Shown: positions 48,063 through 60,822 of the stretch, one piece after another
How the letters are laid out: the number at the start of each line of letters is the position of its first letter
Numbering within the stretch: position 1 is the first letter of the stretch
Assembly: GCA_963082975.1 (NCBI GenBank)
Contig: OY720347.1
Span: 28,302,221-28,366,220, forward strand
DNA length: 64,000 nucleotides
Reading direction: 5' to 3'
Source of the DNA: Labia minor
Lineage: Eukaryota; Arthropoda; Insecta; Dermaptera; Spongiphoridae
Notes under the pieces: model-generated
The model's database searches: none
Seen by the model: the letters and a program-made list of their open reading frames with translations, nothing else
What the model was told of the DNA's origin: nothing
Made by a program: the position numbers and the translations under genes

Positions 48063-49309
48063 GAAATTATTTTATTTTTTTAATATTATATTTAAATATA
48101 CTATAAATAAATTTTCGTTTGTATAATTTTATTAATTAATTTTTTTAATTTTAGAAAAAAATATTCATCCTGCTTGATATTTTATATCTCTTTATAACTT
48201 TATAACTTATATATTTTAAATAATATTTATTGCTTATTAGTTAATAATAAATAAATTATTTTTTTAAAATGTTATACAAGTTTTAATTTGTGAAATTTAA
48301 TAATTTGATAAACTAGTAAAATAATAATTTTTTTTGACAAATAATAATATACTTAAATATGTTTATTAAATATGAATTGTATGATTGTTGAATATTTTTT
48401 ATTTTTTTATTTTTTATTTTTTGTAAATTTTTTTCTAGTCCTTGAAAATTCGATTATTTTAGTGCCTACTAATCGAGTATCTATTAAATGCTTAAAATGC
48501 ATTGTTTTTATATAATATCTACTTATTAGAATGAAAATTAACAAGTAAAATCAGGTTTAATTAATTAATTTATTTTTCATTAATGTTATTAATTTTTCAT
48601 GGATATTATATCAATACAAGTTAAAATTATTAGAGCTAGTAAAGCTTCTAAGAGCCCCATTTATAATTAATCCTTGTTAAAACATCAAAAATATGGGGAG
48701 AAAGTTTCTTGACTTGGTAAATTTATATACATGCACATATTATACTATAAAAAAAGTATTCATAATTCATAAAAATATTAAACTCAAATGAGTAATTGCC
48801 AAAATGGTTATCTAATGGTCATTTATTACATAAATAAATATTATTTTGGAAAATTTAAATTAATAAAATTTTAGTGTTTAAAATTTCATTTCCTCATATA
48901 ATATACTGGTTTTAAAATTCTTAAATAAATAAAAGTATTAAAATTTAAAATATAATTTGTTATATATGTATTTATTTTTATGCCCTTTACATTGATTTTA
49001 CAGATACAAAGACAGATCCTTCTTATTGAGAAAATTATTTTATTTACATTAACAATTTTGAAATATTTTAATATCTACATAAATATTATTTAAAAAATAT
49101 AACAGAAAACTAGAGAATATATATTTTGACTCTCACTGGAAAAAATAAATACAAATTATTAATTTCCTGATCAAGTTATTAATGAGTTTCTATCTAATTT
49201 TGAGTCACATAAAAAAGCAATCTTTAAGACAATAGCGTAGCGCAATGAGAAAAAAATTGCCCTGGCTGACACTTGCATGAAAAAAAGAATAAATAATATT
49301 AATATTTAA

Positions 49310-49340
<31 letters not shown>

Positions 49341-49690
49341 TTATCCTTCTCACGAATTTACGATTTTGTAAAAAAATATAAATAATTTAATATTAAAGAA
49401 TATGTCTTTATGTTCTTTAGTCCAAAGAATATATAACAAAATGGTTTGTATATGTGTATGGCTGTGTGAGGACTTTTGAACAGGAATAAAATGGTCTCAG
49501 GACTGAAATTTCATAAATCAAGAGATGCATATACTTGTAATCCTGCCAAAGGTTTTTCGTTTAAAAAAAGTAAAAATTTGAAAAATTATTTACATATGAA
49601 ATCTAGATTATTTAAGTATTATTATATTATTTACATAAATATATGAACATTTGAAAGGAATTATTTATTTAAATTTTTTTTTAAAACGCT
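48063..49690. other. AT-rich DNA, no gene seen
   Basis: No coding frame or recognised repeat. Poly-T and poly-A runs are frequent. Confidence 0.5.
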
Positions 49691-49952
49691 AGATCCAAAC
49701 TTTTTTGTGTTGTATGCCCCTAGCCATGTTTTTCGGTTTTGGGTAGACCTCCTACTTAACATGAAATTTATTTTTTGTAAAAAAAATTTAGATTTTTTTT
49801 TAGAGCCAGGCAGACAGACAGACAGACAGACACATTACACTTGCTTTTATTATGTAAGATGCCCCTCTAGATCTTCTTTATCTGACGAATTGTTTGAACA
49901 ATTAGTTTTTTTGAAAGGAAATCAAATTTTTTCCTCTGATAATATTGATTGA
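49691..49952 (+). pseudogene. Transposon remnant with (CAGA)n and possible hAT transposase C-terminus
   Basis: A (CAGA)n microsatellite lies at 49808-49830. After it the plus frame reads SRSSLSDELFEQLVFLKGNQ and stops at 49950-49952. The pattern R-x-x-L-S-x-E-x(3)-L-x-FLK-x-N ends many hAT transposases (the dimerisation domain). No other part of the element is recognisable, so this is a short remnant and could be something else. Confidence 0.4.
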
Positions 49953-50572
49953 CAGCATTATTAGCCTACACTTTATCAAGATTTACAATTATCAAGATTT
50001 AAAAAAGTTTTTTGAATTATATTTTTATTAAATTATCGTTTAATTATATTACCTTAACAAGTTTTCATATAAATGTATATAAAAAAATTTAAAAATCGTA
50101 TATAATTTTATAAATAAAAATTAAACAATTTATATTAAATATTCTTTTTTTTCCTAATCCTAAAAGTTTCTGTTAAGATTGTTGGTATTGTGAGAGTGTA
50201 GTCCATCTCGGATAACCCTTAAAAGTAATTTATTTATGAAATAAATATGTTCTAAAGCACTTAAATTGTTTACCCAGGTATCCTCCTCGAAGTAAAAAAG
50301 AAAGATTAATTTTTTTTAAATGAACTGTAATGTTAAGAGTAACGCGTTCCAGGAACTTGTAACTCTATCGAGATCCTCAAAAGCCTTGGCTATAACTCAC
50401 ATTATCGGCCTGTTAAAATTTTCCATCAATATTTTTCAAATAAAAAAAAGGTTATTTAATTTAATATTTTCTTCAAATTCTATTTCTTAAAATTTGCACG
50501 TTTTTTATTATAAATATACAATCAACAGTAGATAATTTAATATCAAGAAAAATTAGAATTTTTGTATACATT
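49953..50572. other. AT-rich DNA, no gene seen
   Basis: Lies between the hAT-like remnant and the 3' end of the transporter gene. A less AT-rich patch at 50330-50410 has no frame. Confidence 0.45.
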
Positions 50573-50578
50573 TTTATT
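50573..50578 (-). promoter_or_regulatory. Candidate polyadenylation signal of the sugar transporter
   Basis: Minus-strand AATAAA 15 bases after the stop. A further one lies at 50504-50509. Confidence 0.35.
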
Positions 50579-50592
50579 CTATATAAAATACT

Positions 50593-53500
50593 TTATTCCT
50601 TAACCAATCTCGTCTGTTTTGATTTTTTCTCTTTTTTTGCAAATAACATCCCTACCTCTTCTAAACTTCTGCCATAAGTTTCAGGCAATAATAGAGCAAC
50701 AAAGACTGTGCCGACAAAAGATAAAACGGCATAAACAAAGAAAATTCCATAATCACCTAAAATAATAAAAACATTAATTTATTAATGAATTTACTTATAT
50801 AAAAATATAGTAATTAAAATAAGTTTTGTAAAATAGAATAACGTATATTCTGATTAAATGAAAGGAAAAAAAAAATTTTATATCAGGAAAGTGGTCGGCA
50901 ACCTGCTGCTCGCGAGCCTCATGTGGCTCTTTCTGTATCAAGATGTGGCTCTCTAGTTCCATGCGTAAATATTATAATAATTATATTATTTTATTTTCAA
51001 AACTCAAAATATTATATTGCAAAAAAAAAATAATGCAAACATAATAACACCACTCACGGAGAACAGTTTATTTAGTTATTTGAAATCAAAAATATAATCT
51101 ACCCAAATCCTATTCAAATCTATAATATTGATACAAAATTGTTAGTGGCTCTTTAAAAGGTAGAAAGAAATTTTGTAAATTATAACTATTGGCTCTTCCG
51201 TCTCAAAAGGTTGCCGCCCTCTGTGTTAGGGGAAAGTTGCTAACGATGGGGCACTTAAACGAAATTTGTAATAAAACCTATGGATAATGTAATATATGTA
51301 TATTTAAAATCAATTATATATTGTTTTACTAGAAACAGAAACAATAAATATAGCAACTTCCCCTATGTTATTATCTTAATTGTTAAAATTCAAAGTTTTC
51401 ATTAAATTAATTTTTGCCATAATCAAATTTAAATATTTACAATAGAGATGTTGATAAAAAATTAAACATACCTAAATTCATTTCTAATTGAGGATAGATA
51501 TTGAGAGTAGCAAATAGGAAAACATAAGCACAACATGTTGTAATCCCAGTTGTAATTCCCCGAATACGGAGAGGAAAAACTTCACCATTCATTGCCCAAG
51601 GAAGAATCAAAAAACCCACGGTACAAGACACAATAAAAAAAATTACAGCAATAGTTGGGATCCATGGTTGAGAAGTCATTTCTAGATATTGATATATGGC
51701 TAAAGTACCCATCGACAGTGTCATTCCACTTCCTGATATCATAGCTTGTGGTCGACGACCATATCTTGTAGAGAAAAAACACATAATAATTGTAACTATC
51801 AATCGGGTTAAACCAATTAACACAGTAGCCAGATATGAGTCAATAGCGACTCCAGCTTTTTGAACGATGTCAACTGCATAAAATAAAATTACAAATGTTC
51901 CAGACAATTGCTGAAATAGAAAAAAACCTAACATAATCGCTAAAGGAATTAGAGTCTCTCTCTTGAAAAAAGCTTTTTTTATAGGTTCTTCAAATTTTTC
52001 TCCTGAAGATGTAGAACTATTCACAATATTAGTTTTATGAATTCTCATCATGGAAGCTTCAGCCTCCACATGGCGCCCTTTACCAGCTAACCAAGAGGGA
52101 CTCTCTGGTAAAAGCCACACTGTTGTAAGTGATAATATTGGAAATATACAGGCTAACATTGCTAATAATCTCCAATCATCTCGTAAAACCCAACCAATAA
52201 AATAAGCTATTAATAATCCAATTGCAAATGCAATCGCGGTTGCATTGATTAAGGAAGGTCGTAAACTAGGTTCAGATACTTCAGCGATGTACACTGTAGC
52301 AGGTGTAGCAGACATTCCAATGGAGACTCCATTAAGAATTCGGCCAATATAAACAAAAGCAATAGGTGTTGGATTGGATGCCCAAAATTCAGGAGAAAAT
52401 GCAATAAGAAGCCATCCAGTCAGACTTGGAACATTAATTAGTCCAAGGGCCATTTTTCGTCCTAGTCGATCTAAAATTGGACCAATTATCAGACATCCGA
52501 TAGGTGTTGCAATACTCATAATGGATGCTGGAAACAAAATACAAATCAATTGTATATTTATACATAGTATATTTCTTTTCAATGTTTTAATTGTAAAATA
52601 ATTTTGAGAGAAAATCAGAATATTTGAAAAATGAAAAGCTCTGCTTTGCGAGTTAAAGAATATCTTAATTAATCCTATTTTAATTCTTCTCGAATATTAT
52701 TATCCTTCGTGATTATAGAACCTAAGTATTTAAATTTTTCTACATTTTCGAATTCTACATTTTGTTGAGACTTTGTGTGTTAATACTAATCCTCTCTGCT
52801 ACTAAATACTTTGTCTTAGTACGATTAATTTCCAGCCCCACCTCCTTTCCTGCTTCGATTAATTTTTCTACGCTATCTTTAATTGCAATTGCCGAATTTC
52901 CTATTATATTTAAGTCGACTGCGTAACCTAATACTTGAATTTTTTTGTTTAGTTGGATTCCGTTTGATTTTTCTCAAATTTGTCTAATTAAATATTCCAG
53001 TACTAAATAAAATAAAATTGGTGATAGTGCGTCCCCTTGTTTTAACCCATTCCGAATTTCGGAAGTTTCTGACAGTTGATTCCCGCATCTTACTCTTCCT
53101 TTACTACCTACAAGAAATATTTGAATCATACGTACTAGTTTTTTGAGAATTGCCATTAAGATCAAAATTTGATAAAGTTTTTCCAGGTCTATTGAGTCAT
53201 ATGGTTTTCTAAAGTCTACAAATAATTCGTGAACAGAAATATTACGAATTATGTGGGTGAACTTGGTGTTGGTCGGACGTGCGGCGCACCGCTCCTGATT
53301 CCCACCCAACTTTCCTGGGGGTATTTTAAAGGTGATAAGTTTTACTCGCCTTGATGTTCTCCTTACAATGGGGCACATCTGAGATCTCTTACTACCAAGG
53401 TGGGCACGATGAATCCTGTATTGGAAATTCTCGGGATTGAGATTTATGGGTGTATGAACCCATTAATGAACATATATTAATGTAAGTGTTTTTTAATTAT

Positions 53501-56500
53501 CATCATTATCTTATTCTATTTTAATCGTCTAACTAGTCCCGAGCCAGGGTACATCGTCTTATCAAGCAAGTACTCCGCCCCTCTCCCCATTCCAGATTAA
53601 ATCCTTTATTTATTTATTTACTTATAATAACATCTAATCCCAACCAACGTTTACTAACATTAGCAAAGTAAATAACAAATTCCTTTATCCTATCAGGGGC
53701 TTAGGTCGAGCTGTCTGTATTATGCGCTGGGCGTTCTTACATGTTCCCTTGAAGGGCTCATAACTTGTGAGCATATGGTTTGGCAACCATGAGATACTGA
53801 GCCATATCTAGTATTTTTTCCACTTACTTGTGCTAGATATCTCTCTATTGTGTTTCCTATTTGGCCTCCCTTGGCTAACTCTCGTTTTTCCGACCCCGAT
53901 GCTATTAGGTTTTCGAGGGCAAAGGGTCTTTCATTTTCACTCTTAACTTTCTTTCTTGGGAGGAGTAATAACATCGTTAAAAATCCAGGGTTCATTTGGC
54001 CCGGATGATAGCACCCTGTGAGGGTCCCTGTCTAGGATACAGACAAAGACGCTGCCTTGCATTTAGGTGTTGGATCATCAAAGGCTAAGGGGAGAAACCC
54101 CCATTAAAAATTACCCAGTTGGGGGTTGAGGCGAAAGGGTTTGCACCCCATCACTCGGAAAAAAGATAAACCTGGAAAAAATACAAGCGCAATGCCTCGA
54201 AATTTAGACGGATTAAAATATAGACGACCTAGCAAACAAAACAGAAATATGATTTTTTGAACATGGAACATACAGGGTATTAACACCAAACAAACAGAAG
54301 TATTTAATACCCTCGAACAATATAAGTTAGACGTATCAACTCTATCTGAAACAAAGAAGAAAGGTCGAGAAGTTGAAGAAATTAGAGAATATGTACATAT
54401 TAACAGCGGCGTCAATAAAGAATATCGGGCTAAAAAAGCAATATCAGTCGCTGTACATAAAAAATTTAAACATTGTATAAAAAAATGGGAGGGAATAAAT
54501 GAATATATAATTCGAGTTGACCTACAGATTAAAGAATATGACATGGTAATTATTGGAGTATACGCCCCTACGGACAATGCATCAGATGCAGATAAATCTG
54601 AATTTTATAACAATTTGACTAACCTCCTGGATCAAATAAATAATAGAAAGAAGGTGTATCTATTAGGAGATTTAAATGGCAGAGTGGGTAGACAAGATTC
54701 CAGTAAAGTCGTAGGCAATTTGGGGAAGATAATATTAATGACAATGGAGAACGTTTAGTTGAAGTATTTGAGCAATATGACCTTACAATATGGAATGGGT
54801 TTTATAAAAACATTAATAAACATACTTGGATATAACCAATTAGGGGTCTAAAATCAATAATAACTAAAATTGAAGACTGCAGAATATACAGGGAAGCAGA
54901 ATGTGGCTCCGACCATTTCTTGTTAAGATTAATTCTTCCCTTTAAAAGTAGACCAACATCAAACAACAAACCCGAAGTTTTAAATGAAGTAAAATACAAG
55001 TGCCCAAAATATAATTTAAATTTACTTCAGGACCCTTCCATACAATTTTTTATAAGCTAAGACTAAGCCAGAAGCTCACACAAATTGACAATTCCACACC
55101 ACAAAAATTGTTTGAGAATATACAGCAATGCATCCATAAAGCAGCCCAAGAAAGTCTGGGAATGATAAAAAGATACGGGAATAAAAAAGATAATTACTGG
55201 TGGAACAAAGAGATTGCTGCAAAGGTGGTAGAGAAGAAGAAGGCATATTAGACATGGTTGACAACCCAAAGAGTGAGGACAGAAAATATTATTCCAAAAT
55301 TAGCAAAGAGGTCAAAAAAGAAATAATAAGAATAAAGAACGAGGTGTGGGAAACAAGGTGTGAAGAAATAAACAACTTTATTGGAATTGAAAGATCAAGA
55401 GAAGTATGGAAAGTTTTGCGAGATTTAAGAACAAATGAGAAAATAAAGGTAAAAATTCCTCTAATAAGTTTAGATAGGTGGAAAACCTACTATGAAAACC
55501 TCCTAAAGGAGGACCGAATGCAATTTAAAGTGTATGAAATGCCTCCTACATACAACAACATTGAAAAGGTGACGCCTGAGGAAGTACATCCTCTTCGAAA
55601 TTCTTGCAGAACAATTCAACCTTTGTTTTCTTGGACATGAATTGCCAACAGATTTTAAAAAGGGCATTATTAGTAGTATATTTAAAAAAGACAACAAAGA
55701 CGAATGTTTTAATTATCGTGGCATCACGGTTTTGAGCTCAATTGGTCGAATATATGCCAAAGTTCTTAAATACCGTATAGAACATGAATTGACGAGTTAG
55801 AAGAACAGAGTGGCTTTCGTGCCGGTAGATCCTGTATAGATAACATTTTCACAATCAGACAACTGACTGATAAGAGGTTGGCACATAATCAGGAAACCCA
55901 CCTAATATATATTGACCTACAAAAAGCATATGATAACGATCAGCAAAATAAAATGCGGGAAGCTATTGCAAATCGAAACATAAATTCTAGGTATATTGCA
56001 CTCATAAGAAACTTATATGCAGATAATACAAGCGCTGTTAAAGTGTGAAATACAATATCATCTGAGTCCAGGATAAGTAAGGCTTGAGGCAAGACTGCTG
56101 TCTAGCACCTACGCTATTTAAGATATACTTGAATGAAGCTTTAAAAGAATGGCGAAGGAAATGAGGAAAAATGGGGATAAAGATCGATGACAAAACATTA
56201 TTTGCAGATAATCAGGTATAAAAGATGATGCCTTTTATATGATAAGAAAGCTCGACGAAGAATATAATAAATGGGGCTTAAAAATAAACGTCAATAAAAA
56301 GGAATATATGGTCATTGGTGGAGTTGGTAAGGACCTAATTATGGAGAATGGGTCGGCGATAAAGTGCGGTGGAAATTATAAGTACCTGGGAACTATAATG
56401 TCTGATCAGGGTGGAAGTGAGGAGGAAATAAAATATCGAATAGGGAAAGGCAGGATTGCAACGAATCAATTACATCCAGTAATTTGGAGCAGAAACATCA

Positions 56501-59500
56501 CAAACGCTGTAAAACGGAGAATATATAAAACAATAGTTGAAAGTATTACAATATATCGAGCAGAGGTGTGGGAGATCTTAAGAAGGAATGAGGGAAGACT
56601 AAAAGCGATGGAAATGGACTTCTGGAGACGCAGCTGTTGTATATCTAGAATGTAGAAAGTTAGGAATGTATCGAGAGAAGATTGGAGTTACCCTAAACAT
56701 TTTAGATACAATTGAAGATAAACGTCTAAAATGGTATGGACATCTGAGAAGAATGCCAGATGAGAGATGGCCCGCTAGAATGTGGCTCTGGAAACCTGCC
56801 CAAAAGAGACGAAGGGGAAGACCGAGACTATCTTGGAATGACAGAGTCAGGCAATCCATGAAAGATAAAGGGATGCAGGAGGAGGACTGCAGGGACAGAG
56901 AGGTGGAGGCTTGGAGATGCGAGAGACGCCGCATGGTGTAACCCCACTCGCAATAATAATAATAATAGAAATATTACTTGAAAAATCGCGTTTTTTTTTC
57001 TAATATCTGCCTTAATGAAAATATCTGTTTTAAAGTTGATAAATTTGGCCTGAACCTGCATTGATATTCTCCTAATATTTCCTCTGCATATGGTCGTAAT
57101 TTTATTAAAATAATATTCGAGAGAATCTTATACGGTGTCGAAAGAGATAGATATTCCCCTGCAGTTATTGCAGTTGGTTCTAATTCCCTTCTTAAAAAGT
57201 GGGATAATAACTGCCTCCTGCCATTCTAATGGAATTTATTCCTTATGCCAGATCGAAAGAACTAATTTTTGCATACACTCTACTAAAGGTTTTCCTCCAT
57301 ATTTGATTAATTCTTCTGGGATCCCATCTATTCCCGCTGTTTTATTATTTTTAAATTTCCCCATTATCATTTCTATCTCATGTAACATTGGTTCTGCTGA
57401 GTGTACCGTTAAGGTTTCTGATCTATTACCTAGATTTTAATAATTTAATAATTTTTCAAAATAGTTCCTCCATATATTTTTAATATCGTCCACGTCTGTT
57501 TTTTAATTATTATTATTATCTCTAATTAAGTCAAACCGTGCCTGATAACCCTTTTTAATATTTTTAATTCCCATGTACCTACCATATATCAATTTATAAT
57601 TATTTATTTTAAATTAATAATAAATTTAATTATACGTTTATAATCCTAAAAAATGTATGAAATTATATTTAAATTTTGAAATTAATTTTGATTTATTTGT
57701 CATAATTTTGCATTTATATTTTTACTAATAAACTTTCATAAATAAATAATAAATTTGTTTTAAAAGAATTTACCTACCCAGCCGGCTTCTGTTTTGGAAA
57801 TTCCAGGTAATCCATCCGGTCCAATTTTTTTCATCTCAGGGAGAGCTACTGCACTGAAGCCATAACACATTCCAGGAGCGAGACATGCCAAATTTGCGAG
57901 CAAACATAATAATAACTAGAATACAATTGAAATACAAATTATTTGCTTTAGTGAATAATTTTAGTAATTTATTTATTACTTTTAAAGAATATTTTTTTCA
58001 AATTGTAACAAGTCAATAAGTTTTAGGGTCAAAATAAAATAAATAATGTACACTATTTAAATATATTCTTAAATAAAGATTTAAAAATATATTTATTCTT
58101 TATTAGTATTTAATATACACAATACATGAGACAGTTTTAAAGTTTTAAAATTAAAGTAAATTATTTTTTATCATTGATTTAAAGGAAAGTATTGTATTTA
58201 TGATAAGATATTTTAGTATTTCTTTATGATTTAAAGTCATTCAACATTTAAGCTGTTTGAATGTACAATAGATAAATATTTGAGGTGTGGAAGACTTGGA
58301 AGTGCAAAATGCCTTCAATGCTGAATCATGCCATCATATAATAAACGTTTTGGAGACATATCAAATTATTTAATCAACTTGATAAAAGGCTAGATCATTG
58401 AAGCTGAATATAATGTCATCTTGACCATTTTCTGTGGAATATATTCTATGATATTGAAGTTTGATATTCCAAAAAATTCGAAAATATCCTCATTTTTGAT
58501 GTTCTTTTAAGCGTCATCAATAAGACTGGAAAATCTAATAAATAAAACTAATGTCATTATTGTTCAAATAATCAATGAGGTGGATAGTTTCGAGTCATAA
58601 CTAGCTGCCGAAAGGACAGTGGTGGTTTCCCCAAATTGACCAAAAAATATTCTTGTAATTTTGGTCTGGATAGGGTCTTTAACATATAAGAGATTCAAAA
58701 TTTATTAAAAAAACTCAAAGAAATTAAGTTTTATCAACTAATATCTGAAGGATTGATAAAGTTTCTGAACCGCCTAAGATAATAGAGATCATTAAATATT
58801 TTAAACAATCAACAATATTACAAATATGTAAATGACAGAATCATAGATCCTTTAGAAAAATGTCATGATTGTATATTTAACTTAATGAGGAAATTAACAA
58901 ATAGTATAATATACCTAATTAAGAAATGTACACACTTAGTGGATATAGCTGCTTTGACAGTTATCTTGTAGAAAGAAAAATAGATTGAAAATTAAACGAA
59001 ATGGGGGTAATAAGGATAACAGTCCAGAACACACATTGATGGTTTTTGAAAACAGACGAAGTTGAAGAGGCTCTAACCTTAAATTCTCTCAAAGGGGAAT
59101 GAACACGAAGATAACGTAGGTAAAAATACCATTAGAAACACAAAGATCTTACTACAGAAGATAACTACGTTTGTAGAAATAACTCAGAGGGTGTCCTAAT
59201 ATATATGTCATATATAATTCAAGAGGCATATAAACTCAAATATCCACAAAAAAAATTTTAAATTTAATTTATATGATTTTCAAGTTGGTAAATTTGTAAA
59301 TATGTAAAAATTGCATGTTGGTTAGGAAGAGAATTTAGTAGAAAAGACGTTAGTCTGTTTAGTTTGGTTATTATTAATTTTCTGAGCTAAAGAGTTTTTT
59401 TATTTCTTCGTGAAAGTAACCCGAATATTCTCACAATTTTATCGGCTACGAGAATTGAATAAAAATTCTGATATATATAAAAATACAGTGTGTCCCAAAT

Positions 59501-60279
59501 AATATGCAGACAACATGCACGTTTTCTATTACTATATTATTATATTTATTGCTTATTTATGCACACAATAAGCCTTTATAATTAATACTAACTTTTATTA
59601 CAGTGGGTGTTGAAAGTGTTATCCTTCATAATAAAAATCACACTCCTTAAAATTCGGGGATCGAGGAGGCCTAACCCCTTCGAGATTACCAATCATCAAA
59701 ATCCGCCTCTATGTCTTGCAAAGAATTATGTGCAGTGAGAGCTGTGGCCGAATCCTTTTGGAAATAGACATATCTTAACTCATTGTCTGTCAACTGTTGA
59801 AAAAATGGTTCGAGAATATTTGTCCGGATCTCTTACGGTGTGTGATTTTTATTATGAAGGACACCACTTTCAACACCGCCTGTAATAAAGGTTAGTAATA
59901 ATTATAAAGGCTATTGTGGGCGCATAAATAAGCAATAAATATAATAATATTGGTAATAGAAAACGTGCATGTTGTCTGCATGTTGTCTGATTGTTATCTG
60001 CAGGTCCAGTCTTATGTGGGACACACTGTATATCTTCCCACTAAACTTAAAATTTATAATAAACAAATTTATGAGTAAATTTAAATATTTATTTCCAAAA
60101 AAATTTGTATAGTAAATTTAAGTGAAACTTTTAGTTTTGGTTAGTCTTTTGGATATAGATTGAAAAATCGAAGTTGCTGATAACCGTCTTACCCAATAAT
60201 TAAAGATATAACTTACATGTATAAGAAGAGTTTTTAATTTCGAACGTGGCTGTGGAGTCGTTATTTGTTCACTCTCGAG
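50593..60279 (-). CDS. Tret1-like facilitated sugar (trehalose) transporter, first exon not found
   Basis: Four coding exons on the minus strand: 60279-60217, 57915-57774, 52527-51472 and 50756-50593 (stop TAA). All have GT-AG borders, and the codons split at two junctions join correctly (GWV-A-SIMS and EMNL-G-DYG). Visible protein: 474 residues, near the usual 480-510, so only a short N-terminal exon is missing. MFS sugar-porter motifs are present: DRLGRK after helix 2, GRILNGVSIGMSATPATVYI, the PESPSWL after helix 6, QQLSGTFVILFYAVDI in helix 7, RYGRRPQA, and PETYGRSLEE at the C-terminus, which ends KQTRLVKE. Twelve membrane helices are expected in the plasma membrane. Substrate is inferred from Tret1-like relatives and could be another sugar. 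Intron 57773-52528 is stretched by nested LINEs. Intron 51471-50757 holds a hAT MITE. Confidence 0.9.
50889..51223. mobile_element. hAT-type MITE in the last intron of the transporter
   Basis: Left end GTGGTCGGCAACCT and right end AGGTTGCCGCCCTCTG are inverted copies over about 12 bases. Inside, GAGCC/TGGCTCT-type strings recur. CAGNGGTCGGCAACCT starts are typical of arthropod hAT derivatives. It is 335 bp without a transposase, and the target duplication is not clear. Confidence 0.6.
52660..53245 (-). pseudogene. LINE reverse transcriptase, 3' half (outer, interrupted element)
   Basis: Minus reading starts NISVHELFVDFRKPYDSIDL and goes on with LKQGDALSPILFYLVLEY. It continues in another frame with NKKIQVLGYAVDLNIIGN (the catalytic FADD box, here YAVD), KLIEAGKEVGLEIN and FKYLGSIITKDNN. 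These are RT blocks 3 to 7 of an endonuclease-type LINE in correct order. Stops and frame changes show decay. The 5' half lies at 56978-57590, beyond an inserted second LINE. The insertion point is marked by AGAAATATTAC, found at 53235-53245 and again at 56967-56977. Confidence 0.8.
54222..55070 (+). pseudogene. LINE endonuclease domain (inner element)
   Basis: Plus reading gives TWNIQGINTK, LSETKKKGREVEEI, a long middle and IIGVYAPTDNASDADKSEFY. LLGDLNGRVGR follows, and after a frameshift near 54726 come RGLKSIIT and ECGSDHFLLRL. These are the ordered motifs of AP endonucleases of LINEs (TWN, E-T, GVYAPT, GDxN, SDH), which nick the target site. An early stop (TGA before TWN) and the frameshift disable it. 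Confidence 0.8.
55200..56940 (+). pseudogene. LINE reverse transcriptase and C-terminal region (inner element)
   Basis: Plus reading in several frames: a linker (KKEIIRIKNEVWETRCEEIN), then ELPTDFKKGIISSIFKK, NYRGITVLSSIGRIYAK, EEQSGFRAGRSCIDNIFTIR and YIDLQKAYD. It continues with a degraded catalytic box reading FADN instead of FADD near 56200, KLDEEYNKWGLKINVNKKE and YKYLGTIMSDQGGSEEEI. The end has WYGHLRRMPDERWPARMW and GRPRLSWNDRVRQ, matching LINE C-termini. At least half a dozen stops and frame shifts are present. Confidence 0.82.
56978..57590 (-). pseudogene. LINE reverse transcriptase, 5' half (outer, interrupted element)
   Basis: Minus reading gives IWRNYFEKLLN, then FKNNKTAGIDGIPEELIKYG, IPLEWQEAVIIPLFKKG, CNNCRGISI and finally QCRFRPNLST with LRQILEK. 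This is the start of the same RT whose remainder lies at 52660-53245. It covers RT blocks 0 to 2 (the KAPGxDGIPxE, WKxAxIxPIxKKG, NYRGIS and YQxGFR motifs). It has stops. The open plus frame at 57135-57440 is only its shadow. Confidence 0.8.
57916..59483. other. Intron DNA of the transporter, nothing recognised
   Basis: 58250-59200 is less AT-rich and may be an old element, but no frame gives a family I can name. Confidence 0.4.
59486..60028. mobile_element. mariner-type foldback element with transposase remnant
   Basis: The ends are CAGTGTGTCCCA and TGGGACACACTG with TA on both sides. Long inverted arms reach about 150 bp (left 59486-59640, right about 59845-60028), broken by small indels. 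The centre, read on the minus strand, gives IRTNILEPFFQQLTDNELRY and FQKDSATALTAHNS, the second-Asp region of a mariner-like transposase (FQQDGATAHTA). The inner ends of both arms also carry inverted copies of a CDFYY-type string. It appears to be a deletion derivative with a duplicated, inverted end, and it lies in a transporter intron. Confidence 0.7.
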
Positions 60280-60822
60280 CTGAAAATATAATCAAATGTA
60301 TAATTTAATCTTGTATCTATGAAATTTTCATTTCATATATCCATGATTTTGATAAAAAAAAATTTCTATGTACATTTAATATAATAGGTATATTTAAATA
60401 TATGTATTTAATAATGATAATGTTACTATAACATTTTTTTTAAATAAAACCAAAACAAAAATTTAAAAGAAATATATATATTAAAAGATAAATCTTTTGA
60501 ATTTATCGATTAATAATTTCCTAGATTTCTGTAAATTATATTATATATTTTAATAAGAATGTAGCAAGTATAGTATAATTTACAATCCTCAGTATATAAT
60601 TTATTCAAAATACACTCATTTAATCAAATGTAAATTTAATTTAGTCATTATTTTTAATGAAATTGTCATTTATGAGTAAATTTTATTTTCTTGTATCTCT
60701 CATATTTTCATTTTATCCTCTTTCTATGTATTTAAAAGTGTATCTTTATCTTTATAAGATATATAAAATATTTTGAAAAATATACTTTATTTAAAACTGA
60801 TAATAAATATAATAGTATATAT
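60280..60822. other. AT-rich DNA upstream of the known transporter exons
   Basis: The missing N-terminal exon of the transporter should lie to the right of 60279. No candidate ATG exon was found here. Confidence 0.4.

Larger units (their letters stand above)
53246..56966 (+). mobile_element. LINE inserted into another LINE, opposite strand
   Basis: This is a 3721-bp non-LTR element reading left to right, flanked by an 11-bp target duplication (AGAAATATTAC) and ending in an (AAT)n tail. It has a roughly 980-bp 5' leader without coding signal, an AP-type endonuclease, a reverse transcriptase and a C-terminal region. It is in the class often annotated in insects as craniofacial-development-protein-2-like endonuclease plus RT. 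It has many stops and frame breaks. Because it splits the RT frame of the outer element, it is the younger of the two. Confidence 0.85.

Noticed and set aside
53720..53995. 91-codon minus frame in the 5' leader of the inner LINE
   Set aside because: No domain, and it lies antisense within a LINE leader that has a higher GC content, which lengthens random frames.
54104..54577. Open minus-strand frame of 157 codons
   Set aside because: It is antisense to the endonuclease region of the inner LINE, whose plus-strand motifs (TWN, LSETK, GVYAPT) are clear. It is a shadow frame.
57135..57440. Open plus-strand frame of 101 codons
   Set aside because: The minus strand reads as LINE reverse transcriptase blocks in order. 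The plus frame has no known motif.
58250..59200. Less AT-rich stretch read in all frames as a possible decayed gene
   Set aside because: Stops are frequent in every frame and no ordered family motifs appeared.
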